DNA of 64,000 nucleotides from Spodoptera frugiperda (GCF_023101765.2 NC_064237.1:8279649-8343648), one strand, 5' to 3'; positions 35,108 through 47,820 are shown, counted from the first letter of the stretch. The notes: generated by a model not told the origin, from the letters alone. Made by a program: numbers and translations.

Positions 35108-36390
35108 TACATTATAATTGATGCTATCAATGTATCAGCCTAATAAGTGGAGTATCTTAGTCTCAATTTGAATAATATGCTAATGAAGGTCGAATCACTG
35201 ATTGATTTAGAGTAATTAATTTTCAAGCGGTTTCTGATATGGCATTTAGAAGTTTGTGTTTATTTGTAGTCTGTTCTATAAAACGGATTTGTTTTGTAAA
35301 GGTGTGTTAATGGACTGATAAAGTAAAGATATAATAATGTCAATAAATATGTCGATTTTTAAAACTTAAGTTGTAAATATTAAACCTTCTCCTTGCGAAA
35401 AGAGGCTTTGGTCAGTAATTGGCTGTTGATATGATGTAAAATAATATTTAGAAACGAATAATTTTCATTTAATTCGAATAAGATTTACATTAAAAGATGT
35501 AGTAAATAGCAAGTTTGCATTTTTACTTATCCCGTTATAGTTTTGAAAACTAGTTTAGATCAGGTAATTTTTTACCTTTAATATCTTAATAACAAGTTTC
35601 AATGAATATTTTACTGCTTTAAATTGGTTCAGATAAAAGAAGGTTATACTGGTTAGGAAGGTTATTATGTTAATACTTCACTACAATAAAAAAGCGAGAA
35701 ACTTATTAACAGTCATTACAAAATCTAACAACCATATAAATCTTGCAACAGAACTTACATTTTCATTGCGATTTTCCGACTAATTTTATTCCATAAATTG
35801 TGTGCGAGTGGCGCAATGGACTGCGAAGTGTCCGAAACTTCTGTACGTTTTGAACTTGAGTAGTGTGGCACCTGTTTCCTAATTAGACATTCCACAGTTA
35901 GTCGAGTTATTCGGGCGGGACGTTGAATAATACGCCAACGCCTGTATATTATTATATGTCAGCATTTATATTGTAAAAAGGTATTCCGGACGAAGCGTCT
36001 CAAGGCTAGAACTATGCGAAAAATTCTCGTATAGTTGAAGCTCTATACTAAGATAAATTTCAACTAGAGACAGTATAATGCTAAGAGGTTCAATGTTCTA
36101 GAAGTATTATTATAGAAAGTGTCTGAAGTTCTCGACAGATTTGGAAATTTATTTGGCAAGTAAACCGAGCGTGGATTTTTATGACATTGGAATTCTCAAT
36201 AACTTTTTTGACCTACATTTTTGTGTGTCTAAACAGAAAATATTTAGCGTTTACATTAGGAATGAATAAAGTTAGGTATTATGGATTGGAATTTACTAAA
36301 GTAAGTTAGAAGAAGAAAGAAATATTGAGAACAGGTCTATAGATTATATAATGTAAGTTGTACGTGGACCGTTATAATGACTACAAGTAT
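35108..36390. other. AT-rich stretch, no gene seen
   Basis: No repeat or exon recognised. Confidence 0.4.
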
Positions 36391-36519
36391 GTAGGAACTG
36401 GGTAGATTTTAGTTAGTAAGAGTCTGACACGGAGTGGTTTTTATTTTAGTCAGTAAGAGTCTCTCTCGCCTTGCCTAAGGTGGTAAAAGACCTTGGATGA
36501 TTTTCCACCCGCAAAAAAG
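36391..36519 (+). repeat. R1-tail short repeat, copy 11 (internally duplicated)
   Basis: gtaagagtct occurs twice, at about 36416 and 36453, because the ttttagtcagtaagagtct block is repeated. The 3' end ccttggatgattttccaccc with a short A-run is present. The head is missing. Confidence 0.7.
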
Positions 36520-37384
36520 TCACATTTAACATCAAATGAAAGACATTTAAAGTCATTTCATCCTGTATTAAACACTATAACCATAAAATTCTAGATTATA
36601 TTTAAACCGAAAATAGGTATACCTCTCACACACATACAACTGCAAGTACATATTATAATATTCAAAATCAAACAAAGCTTCATCACCCTCAAACATGTTC
36701 CCAACATAAATTCCTATTACTCATCTCATAAAATCCCTACTCAAAATCAAACTGACTGTCTCACTTTCATAAATCGTCGCACCTAATGTATAATTTTAAT
36801 ATGTAACGTAATGTAAAACGGGTGTAGAAATCATAATAAGACGAACATTTATATGAGCAGGATATATTACGCTTCACCGTCAGTAAAAGGACCCACATCA
36901 TTCGTAATACTCAGGTACCTTGGTTAAATCTCTGCTTATTACTCTTATCTACTTAATAATAATCCTTATATAAAATTGAAATTAGTCAGTATTGAAGAAA
37001 AAGTAAAATGGAGGATTTTGTTATAATATTAAATATCGCTCGCGATATTAGGTATTTATGGTAAAAAATTACATGAATAGTTTCACCTATACCTGGGGCC
37101 CTTTACTATAGGCAGTGAACGATAACTGAAGTTACATAGATACGTATGATGCTCATGATTATAGGCCCTTAGTATGGCTTAAAACTAGATGAGTCAGTTG
37201 AAATCTTATAAAAATACGGAAATTGCTTATAATAGTTTTCACTAGTAAGACCAAAGCCGAACTTGCATAGAAAAAACTGATGACTTTTGATGACGCGAAA
37301 ATTGGTGTTTCATTGTCTCTGCCTATCCCAATCGGAGACAAGCGTGAGGTTATGTATGTATGTATTTCTCGGTAATTTTAAATA
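36520..37384. other. AT-rich stretch, no gene seen
   Basis: No repeat or exon recognised. Confidence 0.4.
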
Positions 37385-37440
37385 TGAACTCCAAGTATTT
37401 GTTTTATTCCACGTATACCAAGTCAGTAGTAAAAGCTAGT
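37385..37440 (+). repeat. CTAGT-ended element, 3' fragment
   Basis: tattccacgtataccaag and a final aaaagctagt match the 3' part of the family at 27.4-35.1 kb. Confidence 0.35.
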
Positions 37441-37780
37441 AATAAAATACAAACTAAAAGAATCGTAAATCCTTCAAAGTAAAAGTCTGGAGAAATACTT
37501 AGAATATTCCGAGTCTGAAATACAGAAAAATGATGGCAGAGCAATGTATTTGATAATGTATTCTGTTACGTTTATTTGGTAAAAGTTTTACCTGTGTACG
37601 TACATGAAAAAGTATTCCAAGTTATTATATTTTATTTATGTATAGTGGTGTAATATCAGTAATAGTACACTCTATAGTTAAACTCAGTATTTTCACAATA
37701 TTGGAATGGAGAATAATCTTCGTTATTCAAATTGAGATTCTTAATGACTTTCCTGGCCAATATTTTACCGTTCGGTGCCC

Positions 37781-37938
37781 CTTTTTTGAGGGGTTAAAAT
37801 CGTCCAGTGACTTCTTCCGCCGTGGGCGAGGCGAGAGGGGGTGTCAGACTCTTATTGACTAAAAACCACGCTATTCTTACTCCTGCTTTTCGAACTGAGG
37901 CCCCGGTAAACTTGCTAGGTAGTCCCCAACTCCGGATC
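37781..37938 (-). repeat. R1-tail short repeat, copy 12
   Basis: A complete copy from T-run to the common head (aactccggatc) with few changes. Confidence 0.85.
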
Positions 37939-38640
37939 GTTTGGTGTCAAAACCATTAAATCAAATAAATATGTACAAGAAAATATAACCAGAACTCAAT
38001 GCTAAATTATATTTTTTTAAACAATACAAACGAAAAATATCTTACTCTAACAAAAGTACAATTGACATAAATCTTTATGACTAGTCAACTGCATTCATAC
38101 TACCTAATTCACATGCAATATAAAAACGCAATGTTCTAAACTCTATATGTAATGGTATTGGGCCAACCTCATATAAAACGTCATGTCTGACTGTACATAC
38201 ATTGGACAGAACATTAAAACGTCGTTTGGGACTTGAAATAAAGATTTGAATGCATAAAGATCTATCGAACGATCAATACGGGTATGAGAGGGGCATAAAA
38301 TAAAATTGGATGTAATAAAACGGGTTATACCTGGTGGCACAGCCGCGGTATATCGTATTCCTAGCGTATGAGTGGGGCCACGAAATTCGAGGGTAAAAAG
38401 GTAGGTAATGAAGAAACACTTACATGTAGAGAACAGAAAATAATAATATATTTAGTTAGATATTGATATGTATTATGAGGTTTTGCGGAAGTCTTTGTCT
38501 TATACAAACACAACAATTTATGAACCTACTCGTTGCTTTTACGTGTGAATTAATGATCATGATAAAAGTAAAATGTCTATTGTTTTCACTGTTTAAATAA
38601 AAGCAGTACCAGGTTGCTTAACGTTTAAAGTAATCGAAAC
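37939..38640. other. AT-rich stretch, no gene seen
   Basis: No repeat or exon recognised. Confidence 0.4.
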
Positions 38641-38700
38641 AAGAGCGCGTTCCGCTCTGATTGGCCGGCTTGAATAAACCAATCAAACGTAAAGCAAACT
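38641..38700. promoter_or_regulatory. Inverted CCAAT pair
   Basis: tgattgg at 38658-38664 and ccaatca at 38679-38685 face each other across 14 bp, next to a GC-rich gagcgcgttccgctc word. This is CCAAT-box-like, but may be a remnant of a dispersed repeat. No gene is attached. Confidence 0.2.
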
Positions 38701-38761
38701 CATACTAAAGATTTTGATATCTTATACTGTATTTTGAAATTACAGGATCTAAACATCGGAC

Positions 38762-38894
38762 TATAATGTGGGTGTCTTTAAGTCTAGAGTGAATAGGCTC
38801 TTAAGAAACTAGTGCGCCTCACCATCAACGATTACATCACTACTTACCATCAGGTGGGATTGTAGTCAAGCATTAGTTTTTATAGAATAAAAAA
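38762..38894 (+). repeat. 5'-truncated LINE 3' end (sister family of the 59-62 kb LINE)
   Basis: gtgtctttaagtctagagtg and aataggctc correspond to the last ORF codons of the 59-62 kb LINE. cttaccatcaggtggg and a final A-run (about 38888) follow. The divergence suggests a related family rather than the same one. Confidence 0.65.
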
Positions 38895-39350
38895 AAACCT
38901 CACTAAACCTATAACTGATGAAACTTATAAAATAACCCATTACAAACCAAACCACTAAGAAACCATGTCAATCACACACACGTTAAGCAAAAAGGGGAAA
39001 AAATCTCAGTAATATATTTACATCCACAGCCACAGCCATGTCATTATAGCGTTAATTACATCGAGATTGGTGAGATATTTCAAGCCGATTCCGCCCAAAC
39101 ATTTTCATTGACTAAAGTTAGAAGGCTTATAATTGATTAGAATCGGGGTGTAACGCCATCTTGATTTGGCATCGCTCACTCTCACGTCCCAATCTCAATC
39201 AAGAATAAGGAAAACGATTCGCGAATCTTACTTCTCAGATAGTTTGAAAATGCTCGTTAGGGTTGAAATTCGATGATTGTACTTTGAGTGGTGATGTATT
39301 AATTTATTGGAGAATAAAAATTGTTTTTCTTTCAATACACGTGTAGACTT
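38895..39350. other. AT-rich stretch, no gene seen
   Basis: No repeat or exon recognised. Confidence 0.4.
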
Positions 39351-39351
39351 G

Positions 39352-39644
39352 CTGTTTTTTTTTTATGATGAGAATACCGGTCACCTGATAGTAAGCAATC
39401 CTCCGTACATGGTTACCCTGAACACCAGAGGAGTTACAAGTGCGTTGCCGGCGTTTGGGGGCTAGAAATTTAAGGGTTATTGGGGAATCAAGGATTGGGG
39501 GTGGAGGTTATTGGGCCTCCGGTAACCTCATTCACACAACGAAACAGAACGTTAGCGTTGTTTCACATCGGTTTTCTGTGAGGCCTTGGTATATCACTCG
39601 AGTCGAGGCAGCCCATTCGTGCCAAAGCATGGCTCACCATATAA
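39352..39644 (-). repeat. Dispersed repeat, family T4, copy 1
   Basis: On its sense strand it runs gagccatgctttggcacgaa, then an ggcctcacagaaaaccga block, accggaggcccaataacc, cggcaacgcacttgtaac, the tail box cttactatcaggtga, and an A-run (T-run at 39352). Same order as the opposite-strand copy at 48755. It is a common lepidopteran LINE/SINE 3' module. Confidence 0.75.
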
Positions 39645-40116
39645 AGTAATTGATATAATTATTTTACCAAATGGCTTTTTATTACAATTTTATTCATTTT
39701 TGTATAAATATTTTGCCAACTTCCATTACGTTCAAGAATATTCTCGAGATATTTTTCTTTTCCTATCATTTTCATCTATGATAGAAACGCTTTTAATGAA
39801 TACAAACATACCTTAAATGGAATTGATTTAGCCTAATTAAAGAATAATATTTCGTAACATAACTTATCTTAGCACTTCGCTAAATAATTCCAGACTTTCC
39901 TCCAATCATGTAGGTAGGTACTGCGAAATGTTTAAAAAATACAAAATTATTATCTAGAACGGTTATTCCCGTTATTTCTATCATACTTCAGTCTATGAGA
40001 CATTCATACATAATTATATCATTACATATTTAGGTTTTACTATTAGTTTAGTAATTTTGGGGCAAACTAGTTCTTTCTTAATTTTAATAAATGAAAAAAA
40101 AATCTGACTGATTCGA

Positions 40117-40267
40117 CTGCACGGTTGGCGCGGTGACTCGTAGTGACTGATCCACATATTGTTTATTCAGGTCTGGGTGTATGTGTCTGTGAACTTATAT
40201 TATGTTTGTACCTACGACACAGGAAAAAATCCAGTATGGGGCATCGTTTAAAAAAATATAAAAAAAG
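40117..40267 (+). repeat. tRNA-headed SINE, family T5, internal deletion
   Basis: Begins ctgcacggttggcgcggtg, then jumps past the B box to gtttattcaggtctgggtg, runs on to acgacacaggaaaaaatcc, and ends in an A-rich tail. The loss of the B box should make it transcriptionally dead. Confidence 0.7.
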
Positions 40268-40595
40268 AAATCCGCTGGTTGTACAGCCACAAGTCGACAG
40301 TTGGATGTGCTGAAACGACGGCGACCATATCCATGGTCCCAACTCCCAGCTTCCAGGTTTATATCGTTAGGTGCGCTCCAGAGTATCATGACCAATTCGA
40401 ATGAATCGTTTTATTGTATGTAAGTGTGAGCCCTTTTTTCTCTCTATATGATCTCTGAATATGTGAATAACCCCATGTTATGAGTTAAAAATTTAAGATT
40501 ATGTTAGCACTTTTTTGTTTGTTTTTACTGCTGTTATGTTTTAATGGAGGTTGTAGTTTTGAATTGATTTTCGTTATGTACTTCCAACGTCACGC

Positions 40596-40690
40596 CTTTT
40601 ATCCCCAGTGCACACTACGGCACGTGATGCCACTGTACAGTGTACACCCACTTTTCACCATTTGTGTTATAAGTCCCATGTAATAGGGGG
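40596..40690 (-). repeat. SINE T1 tail fragment
   Basis: Words such as tgtacagtgtacacccac and atttgtgttataagtcccat match, in reverse, the body of the T1 SINE at 12.78-12.85 kb. Confidence 0.45.
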
Positions 40691-43220
40691 TGAACCTGTT
40701 GCCATATACCGGTTTCATTATTTTCATTATGTGTCCTTTCTAAATAATAAAGCCTCATTACAGTTATTAGTAATAATGTACGTGTGTGTAATACACGTCT
40801 TTGGAATCAATAATTTATCTTTCATGAATTAGAAGTGAGTTTATTTTCCTTTATAGGACATAGAGAGAAGGAAAATAATCTTTAAATATTTCACAACTAA
40901 AGTTAATTTTGAATGTTCACAATTTGTGTGAATGCGACTCAATGCTCAATACCGCATCTGTTTAAGCTCTCACCCGCCGCGCGTGGTCACAAAATGTGAT
41001 AGTTTGAAACGGATCATCTAACTCATTACCTTTTACAGTTTCAAATCAAAAAGATATGAGTTCCATCCGAAAGACTTAACTATCGACATTTTGTGAACAT
41101 TTTAGATGAGTGTAATGTTTTACTGTGACATTAAAAGCAGATGTATATCATATTTTATTTCTTGGTAATTATATCTTGTATTTCAGATACGATTAGGTGT
41201 AAATGAGCTAGTTAACTATATTGGTCTTGTTTAATGAATATACAGACACATTTGGTAAAAAGATATGTGTTATCTAATACGTGGTATGGATAACATAATA
41301 TATGGTGGTGCCTGGTAATGTGGGATGTTTGGATTGTATAGCATACCATATCCCATAATACCAGACATAATCCCAGCCACGACACATCTACTCTAAAAAA
41401 AATACGCTACTAAAAATAACAATATCAACAAAATATAAAATAGATACACAAAATAAACAACCTTTAAAACAACAGCCTCTGTTTTATTTCACCTGACAGC
41501 AATGAAGTTATAAATTAGATTACCTTACATTATGGGTGTTGGGAATTAAACCCATGGACTTTATGGCAAGGTTCATGGTGCTCTAAAACGTGGGCTAGTA
41601 ATCACGTTTAATGCTTGCATTGGCTCGATACAAATTATCTTGTGAAGGAGCCATCACTTTGCCTTAAGTGCTATTTGATCGTCAACGTATTCATGAACAT
41701 TTATGCTTTATATCCCATAGTCAAAGTTAAGATCGGTTGTGAACGCTCTATTAGTTTGATGTTTGGTATTTGATATATTCTGGATCTGTTTGGAGAAGTC
41801 AGTTGATAGTATTATGGATATGATTGCAGACAATTAAAATGTAAACGCAATTATGGTTACGAATACGTTAATGAAATGCCAAGTGAAATGTGCTCCAACT
41901 AATGTTCGGCATAAGTGTTTTGTGATTCTAGATTTTTTTATTTTAGTTAAAATAAACATTGCAATAATTGGAATTAAATCAGACGTGCAATACGTGTAAT
42001 TTGAGTAGCGTAATAAATATCAGAAAAAGACTTCAATGAAAACATCAAAATAGTTCAGCTCGCATTGAATACGAAACTCAAATGTTATAAGAACCCGCCT
42101 AACACATTCCCGGTAACTTTGTGGAATCCATAGGAGATGTAGGCAGTACAGGAGAAACGTAATAATATTGATTGCGTTCAATAACTCCCGGGGTAGACTT
42201 GATTGAAGGAGTTTGGGCTACTGTTCGAACGTTAAAATCGAGAAGTATAGGTACCTATACCTATATATTTATGTAGGTACATGATAGAAGAGTTATATAC
42301 GTCAATGTAAGGTATGGAATCAGACATGATAAAAGAACTTTATCAATCAAATGCCAGATTTCAAGATAGATTTAAGCTAGATTGAGACTTTTTCGTATAG
42401 CGCAAAAACGCGTTTCTTCTGTTTTGTTGCGAAAGTCTTTGTAGGAGTTCCTAACATAAAACCTGAACCAACTGCTTCTTGGTAAATTGGTGACTTGGTG
42501 GTTAGTGAAATTAACATACAATTCTGAAAATTAATTCTTGACTAATCGACAAAGTGACCGAAAGAACATGTCTCAGATTCGATACCAACACGGAAAAATA
42601 TTTACGACGTCTACAATCTTTATTACAATTAAAATATTTCATACTCAGACACAAACGCCTTTACATACACATTTTGATAATCATAAACCTTTCAAAATAC
42701 TTTCATAAAACATTTCCACCCAGAAATGTGGTCTAAAAACGTATATGCATCAGGCGAGAGGTTAAATGCCGCGCGAAACCATTCTGGGGCCATTTCGCTT
42801 GGTCGTGGCCATTTCCATTAGTGGACACTAACTAATGAACACAAACGATCCGAATTTGCCGTTAAGGATAGGAGCAGTGAGTATGCATTATGGAAGGCGA
42901 CGCTCATTGATATTATAATATTTCAATTAAATTGTGCAGTCTTCTGCCCATTCTGAGATAGATAAGTACCTATTTTCCTCCATTGCTCGTATTGTAGAGG
43001 TTATGCTATTGCCCGAACAAATTGGTTTGGTGTTCGCTGATAATGTTCAGGTTTTGACGTTGTATTTAGTGTTAGTTAGATATTTTCTTATTATTCTAAT
43101 GGTAAATGTTATATTTATGGCATATGGCTTTTATGTAAATCTTCTTTAATTAATTATTACTTATAGCTTACCTGTGTCCTAAATGACATAAAATAAATGC
43201 ATATTAAAAATATTTGTTTT
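40691..43220. other. AT-rich stretch, no gene seen
   Basis: A slightly GC-richer patch at about 42740-42900 contains TAAT-type words and could be a conserved non-coding element. No exon or repeat is supported. Confidence 0.35.
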
Positions 43221-43383
43221 TGAAAAGAGTAACGATGGAGTTTCTTGTTTGTGTTTCTCTATTCGAAGCTACACTTTGGAACGAGCACCTAGCTTCACTG
43301 ATAGACAGACTGACGGATAATCCAGTCTGACGTTTCAAAAGTGCTTAATTCAAGACTAATTTGAATTAAATGCTTTGACTTTT
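43221..43383 (+). repeat. LINE tail with TTTGAC end (CR1-like), copy 1
   Basis: gagtaacgatggagtttctt, acgagcacctagcttcactg, gacagactgacgg, tgacgtttcaaaagtgc and attaaatgctttgactt occur in order. The same order is seen at 58.0 and 58.6 kb. A terminal TTTGAC microsatellite in place of poly(A) is typical of CR1/L2-type LINEs in Lepidoptera. Confidence 0.6.
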
Positions 43384-44087
43384 ATAGTAAAAATGTACCT
43401 ACATAATGTACAAATCTTATTTCAATGTAATAAAAAAGGTTTTATAGAGCTTTTTTTGTGGCCTAGATTTGTTTTATATCTTTAAAATACAAGTTTTATA
43501 TAAATGTATCCGCACCCGAGCCATCATTTACAAGAATAAACCAAATGAAATGAATATTAATTTTTATATGTAGATTGCGATTCGAATTTGGCAATATTTG
43601 GCAAAAAATCAACTTATTTTTTTCTTTTCTGTGAAACATATCTTTTACTGTAGCTTTAAAGGATTTAAAATATGTTTCTTTGTTTGTCTCTGTACCCGAC
43701 AGAACAATAGTACTGTTTTAAAATTCTAAACAGTATCAAAATATCATTTGGACATTTTGCCCGGTTTGGTTTGGTTTTGCTTTTTACGTGAGGCCAATAC
43801 CTATAACTGAATTCGAATCGAAAGAGAATGTGCATCTAACATACTGCAACAAAAAATACGTACTTCGTACAAGTACGTTTTTTATTATTTAACATTTAAG
43901 GAAGTTTTCTCGTTTTGCTATACCTAAGCTTTATTACTTTTTCTCTTTTTTTGTTATTCCTGTTCAATTTGTCTGTAGGCCAAGGCGCATTCTGTAACTG
44001 TTTGTATTTCAATTATTTTGCACATAGACACATTCCATAGTATAACTTGAGTCGCCTATTATCATAATTATATCAAGTGTAACTGAC
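43384..44087. other. AT-rich stretch, no gene seen
   Basis: No repeat or exon recognised. Confidence 0.4.
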
Positions 44088-44340
44088 TATGTGACCATCT
44101 CGTTGGACGAGTGATCGCAAGTGCGACTACCGAGCGCGGTGTGTTGGGTTCGATTCCCGAGTTGGGCAAAACAATATTGGGCATTTTTCTGCTTTTCGAA
44201 AATTTTCAGTACTAATACTGCAAAATTTTCGAAAAGCGCAAGTAGTCTGGAACTGTGCTAAGTATAAAATGGCAATAGGCTTAACACTAAAAAGTGGGTG
44301 TACATTATACAGTAGCATTACGTGCTATAATATGCACTGA
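44088..44340 (+). repeat. tRNA-headed SINE, family T1, best copy
   Basis: The head contains ggacgagtgatcgcaagtgc and a perfect B box, GGTTCGATTCC, at 44147-44157. The body has a strong hairpin (44192-44236), then agtctggaactgtgc and aaaagtgggtgtaca. There is no independent tRNA fold, so it is not called a tRNA gene. Confidence 0.75.
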
Positions 44341-44863
44341 CTACCCCTTCGGGGATAAAAGGCATGATGTTACGTATACAGAGTTTAATTACACAGAGCT
44401 TACTTTTTCAAGTATATTCAAATACGATTCAAACCAACGATACAGCCCACATTAAAATACCATGTTCCAATTACACTACAAAGCTTTAATAACATTATCA
44501 AGCGGCAAAATAAAAGCTAATTACACAAGCTAAACACGACCCACATTAACTTGGTCCATACTTGTGTAAATAGGAACGTTACTTAGTAATTAGCTTAATT
44601 ATTAAGTACTAGATTATGATCGTAATCAAACACTAAGTATGTATATTAAGATAGATTGTATACAATATAATTGTGTATATATGAATAGATACTAATGAAT
44701 AATTATGATTATGTAGATGATTAATCTTCTAATGGTGGATGATGGATGGCTATGGAAGGCCAGGTGATAAACAAAGCTTGCAATTATTCGATGAAATGTT
44801 GACTGTATAAGACAATATTAAGAGTTTCGGATAAACTTTCAGATTTCATCGTTCTTTAGTAGC
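44341..44863. other. AT-rich stretch, no gene seen
   Basis: No repeat or exon recognised. Confidence 0.4.
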
Positions 44864-45001
44864 TTTTTTTGAGGGTTGAAAGTCAATAACTTCTCCCGCC
44901 TTGTGCGAGGTGAGAGGGAGTGTCAGACTCTTACTGACTAAAAACTACCCCATTACTACTTCTGTCCCATCAAGCCGGAGCCCCGGTAGTCCGCAGCTCC
45001 G
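44864..45001 (-). repeat. R1-tail short repeat, copy 13
   Basis: Complete from T-run to the common head, with a deletion of the tacctagcgggt block between ggtag and the head. Confidence 0.8.
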
Positions 45002-45310
45002 TTCTTTGGTATAATTATGTTGTATACAAACTCATAGGTATATAGTTACCTAAGTGGAACTACAATTTGTGAATTACACAAAATACTCGAATTATTTCTG
45101 CTGAAATTCAATTCATATCATGGATACATTCCGCAGTGGATAGTTCCTGTGCCAGTTATTTTTGACTATGGGTCCCTGGAGAGGCTTGAAATTAATCGGA
45201 ACTCATTTAACAATTATGTAAGCTGCTCATAAAATTCAAAGGTTGACTTTTATTTTGTGTTTTGATTTATGATTTTACTTTATTTAAAAAAATAAAATAA
45301 AAACAGAACA

Positions 45311-45346
45311 CTGCGAATAAATGGTTTGACTTTGACTTTGACTTTC
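45311..45346 (+). repeat. TTTGAC microsatellite tail
   Basis: gcgaataaatggtttgactt is followed by two more tttgac units. It is the extreme 3' end of the CR1-like family seen at 43.2 and 58.0 kb. Confidence 0.55.
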
Positions 45347-45784
45347 CCATAGTTTAGTTTAATTTCTTTAGGTTACTACAATCCAAATCGCATCAACATC
45401 ACATTGCAGAAAATTCCAAAAAAAAATAATACTTGAGGACGTCTATTATCATTTGGCTCTTAAAATTATTGACTTAGAAATGTTCTTTAGAAATTCCTAT
45501 AGCCTTGGGAATTCAAAAAAGGCATTAGTGCTCAATTTTCTTTGCCTAAAGAATTTCAGTAGACTACGTTTCTATACAAAGCCTAGGTTCTATGCGTGTC
45601 TGTAAATGAATGAATGAATTCATTCGTTTTTATTCTGTGCTATTGAAAATAGAATAATGAAAACGAAGTTTTATATAGGTTACATTTATATTTTTGTCTC
45701 TTTTGAATTAAAAATAAATGATAACCTTTCTTACGTCGGTACTCAAAGGCATCTAATGTTTACTTAACATAACATAGGTCCTTA

Positions 45785-45874
45785 GGTCCTTAGCGATTGT
45801 TTTTGGAACAAAATCGTTACTAAGGAATAGTTTAAGTAATCTTTTGATTAATCTGAGTAGCGCAGTTAGACATT
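45785..45874 (-). repeat. Fragment of the TA-flanked MITE family
   Basis: On the minus strand it reads gattacttaaactattcctt and agtaacgattttg, matching one arm of the MITE at 5773-5877. The outer ctcag word is preserved, but the terminal CTGCC is altered. Confidence 0.5.
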
Positions 45875-45942
45875 ACAAGTATTAAAGTGTTCTGAGTAAC
45901 ACAATGTATGGTAATCCCCTGTAAGATAAAGGCTGTAAGTAC

Positions 45943-46023
45943 CTTTTTTAGGAAGTGCCAGACTCTTACTGACTAAAAACCTCCTTGTTCCTGCTACTGC
46001 TCCTGCTTTTCGAGCCGGGACCC
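45943..46023 (-). repeat. R1-tail short repeat, copy 14 (partial)
   Basis: Only the middle is preserved: gtgccagactcttactgact to cctgcttttcgagccgg. Confidence 0.75.
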
Positions 46024-46748
46024 GCCTGTCTCTACTAATATTCTCCTGTTATCTTATAATTATCTGTCTTATACTAAAGAGTGAACTTGAATCCGTGTGT
46101 CAACTTCAATTTTCAGCTATGTGCTGACCCTTTGAAAATCGACAAACTATAACACATCACGACGTTTAGGTTTAACCCGAGAACACGTGTAGCGGTCACA
46201 TCGACCAACGACACTGACAAACGAAGTTATATTTTAGTATAATAACATTATTATCAATACACGCGTCACCATATAACTACATACGTTGATACCTCTCTTA
46301 GTTCATTTCTCTTCTTAACAGAGGTCACGTAATATTTGGCGATTGTCTCCGTCCAAGAAAGATATTTCAGAAATTTCTCAAATTGCCTAAGTGCGAGTCG
46401 ATTGTCTTGGGTAGGCAGAGGGTTTAATCACCTAACCCTTCGGAGTGGGTTCCCTAATGATAATAAATTCAATATCCGTACATCATGAGCTTAGGTTAAC
46501 GTAAATTGCTGTTATATTTACAGATGAGTGCGAGTAAATGTTTATATTATACATCCTTAAACATATAATTTCTTGTTCTGGTCTGATGAGTTCAGGAGAA
46601 ATTACTTGTATTTTTTATGCTTATACAACTACATAGGCTCACTATTTGGGCGGTTAGGTAACTTTCTTTAAGCGAATGTAGAATTTTAATTTCACTAAAA
46701 TCACTCCAGCCGACACCATATCTATATATATAAAACTCTTCCGTTACT
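46024..46748. other. AT-rich stretch, no gene seen
   Basis: No repeat or exon recognised. Confidence 0.4.
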
Positions 46749-47158
46749 GAGTGACTGACTGACTGACTGACTGACAGACAACGCACAGTCGAAACTACTG
46801 GTCGTAGACAGCTGAAATTTGGAATGTAGGTTCCTTGGGATATGTAAGGGAGCACTAAGAAAGGATTTTTGGAAATTCAACCCCCAAGGGGGGGAAAAGG
46901 GGTAAAAACGTTTCTATGAAAAATCTTATTCCTTGGGTTTATAAACTTGAAACTTGGCATGAACACGTACATAGTGTATTAATACCCCCCAATCGTGATT
47001 TAGGGGGTGCGATTGGGTGACTGATTTATTAACGCACAGCCGAAACCGCTCGGTATAGGAGTCTGAGATTTTGAACAGAGGTTCCTTTAGTAACATAAGT
47101 GAGCACTAAGAAGGGATTTTTGAAATGTCAACCCCCAAGGGGGGAAACGGGATAAACT
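46749..47158 (+). repeat. Two diverged tandem units with (GACT)n
   Basis: The unit around 46755-46900 and the unit around 47017-47155 share the order: gtgactgac, acgcacagtcgaaac (acgcacagccgaaac), gagcactaagaa, ggatttttg, caacccccaaggggg. A gactgactgactgactg microsatellite starts the first unit. The second ends directly at R1-tail copy 15. Confidence 0.6.
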
Positions 47159-47159
47159 G

Positions 47160-47319
47160 AGCCGGGGCTGCGGGAAAGTTCTAACGAGATACCGTGGCCC
47201 CGGAACGCAAAGGGCAACTGAAGGAACGAGGTGGGTTTTAGTCAGTAAAAGTCTGACACTCCCTTCCGTTCCACCCAGAGCGGGAGAGGTCATTTGATGA
47301 TTTCCCATCCTTAAAAAAA
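47160..47319 (+). repeat. R1-tail short repeat, copy 15 (diverged head)
   Basis: The tail half is clear (gtcagtaaaagtctgacact and catttgatgatttccc with an A-run). The head contains an altered block, ggctgcgggaaagttctaac. Confidence 0.7.
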
Positions 47320-47820
47320 GACTTTGTATGACAACTTTCAGTCGTCTCTTTAACATACATAATAACATACATAATTATGTACATACATGCATAACATTAA
47401 TAACATCACGCCTTTAAATCCCTATTTTGTGTTAACACTACCCATACAAACAGCTAAAAGGAAACAAGTGAAGAGACGAAATTTGTCCGCATCCATTTTC
47501 ACCTAAATTCTTAACGTTAATGAGATTTACTTTTTATTATCAGGTCAACCTAATAGCCTCACATGTACGTATAACTTCGTAAGAATTTTCTTTCAACTCC
47601 TAACCGTTGAGGAGTTGTACCTTCCATCATCAGCTCATTCACATGGGATGATGACTATCAGACGCAAATACTTAAACAGATCTATGAAATTGTCAAAAAC
47701 GTAATTGCCTGTAAATTTGAGGTTTGCCCTTGATTTCCCTGGAATACCATCATCAGATCCTGACTATTATAAAGAGTTCCTCTTTATAATCCTGAACATT
47801 ATAAAGAGGAACAATCTATT
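47320..47820. other. AT-rich stretch, no gene seen
   Basis: Apart from a short direct repeat, ataaagagg at about 47770-47810, nothing is recognised. Confidence 0.4.

Noticed and set aside
40501..40683. Small protein with a leucine-rich signal-like start
   Set aside because: The frame runs into a SINE fragment at 40596; chance frame in T-rich DNA.
44100..44165. Possible tRNA gene (perfect B box)
   Set aside because: The flanking body and hairpin recur at other sites, which fits a SINE rather than a functional tRNA.
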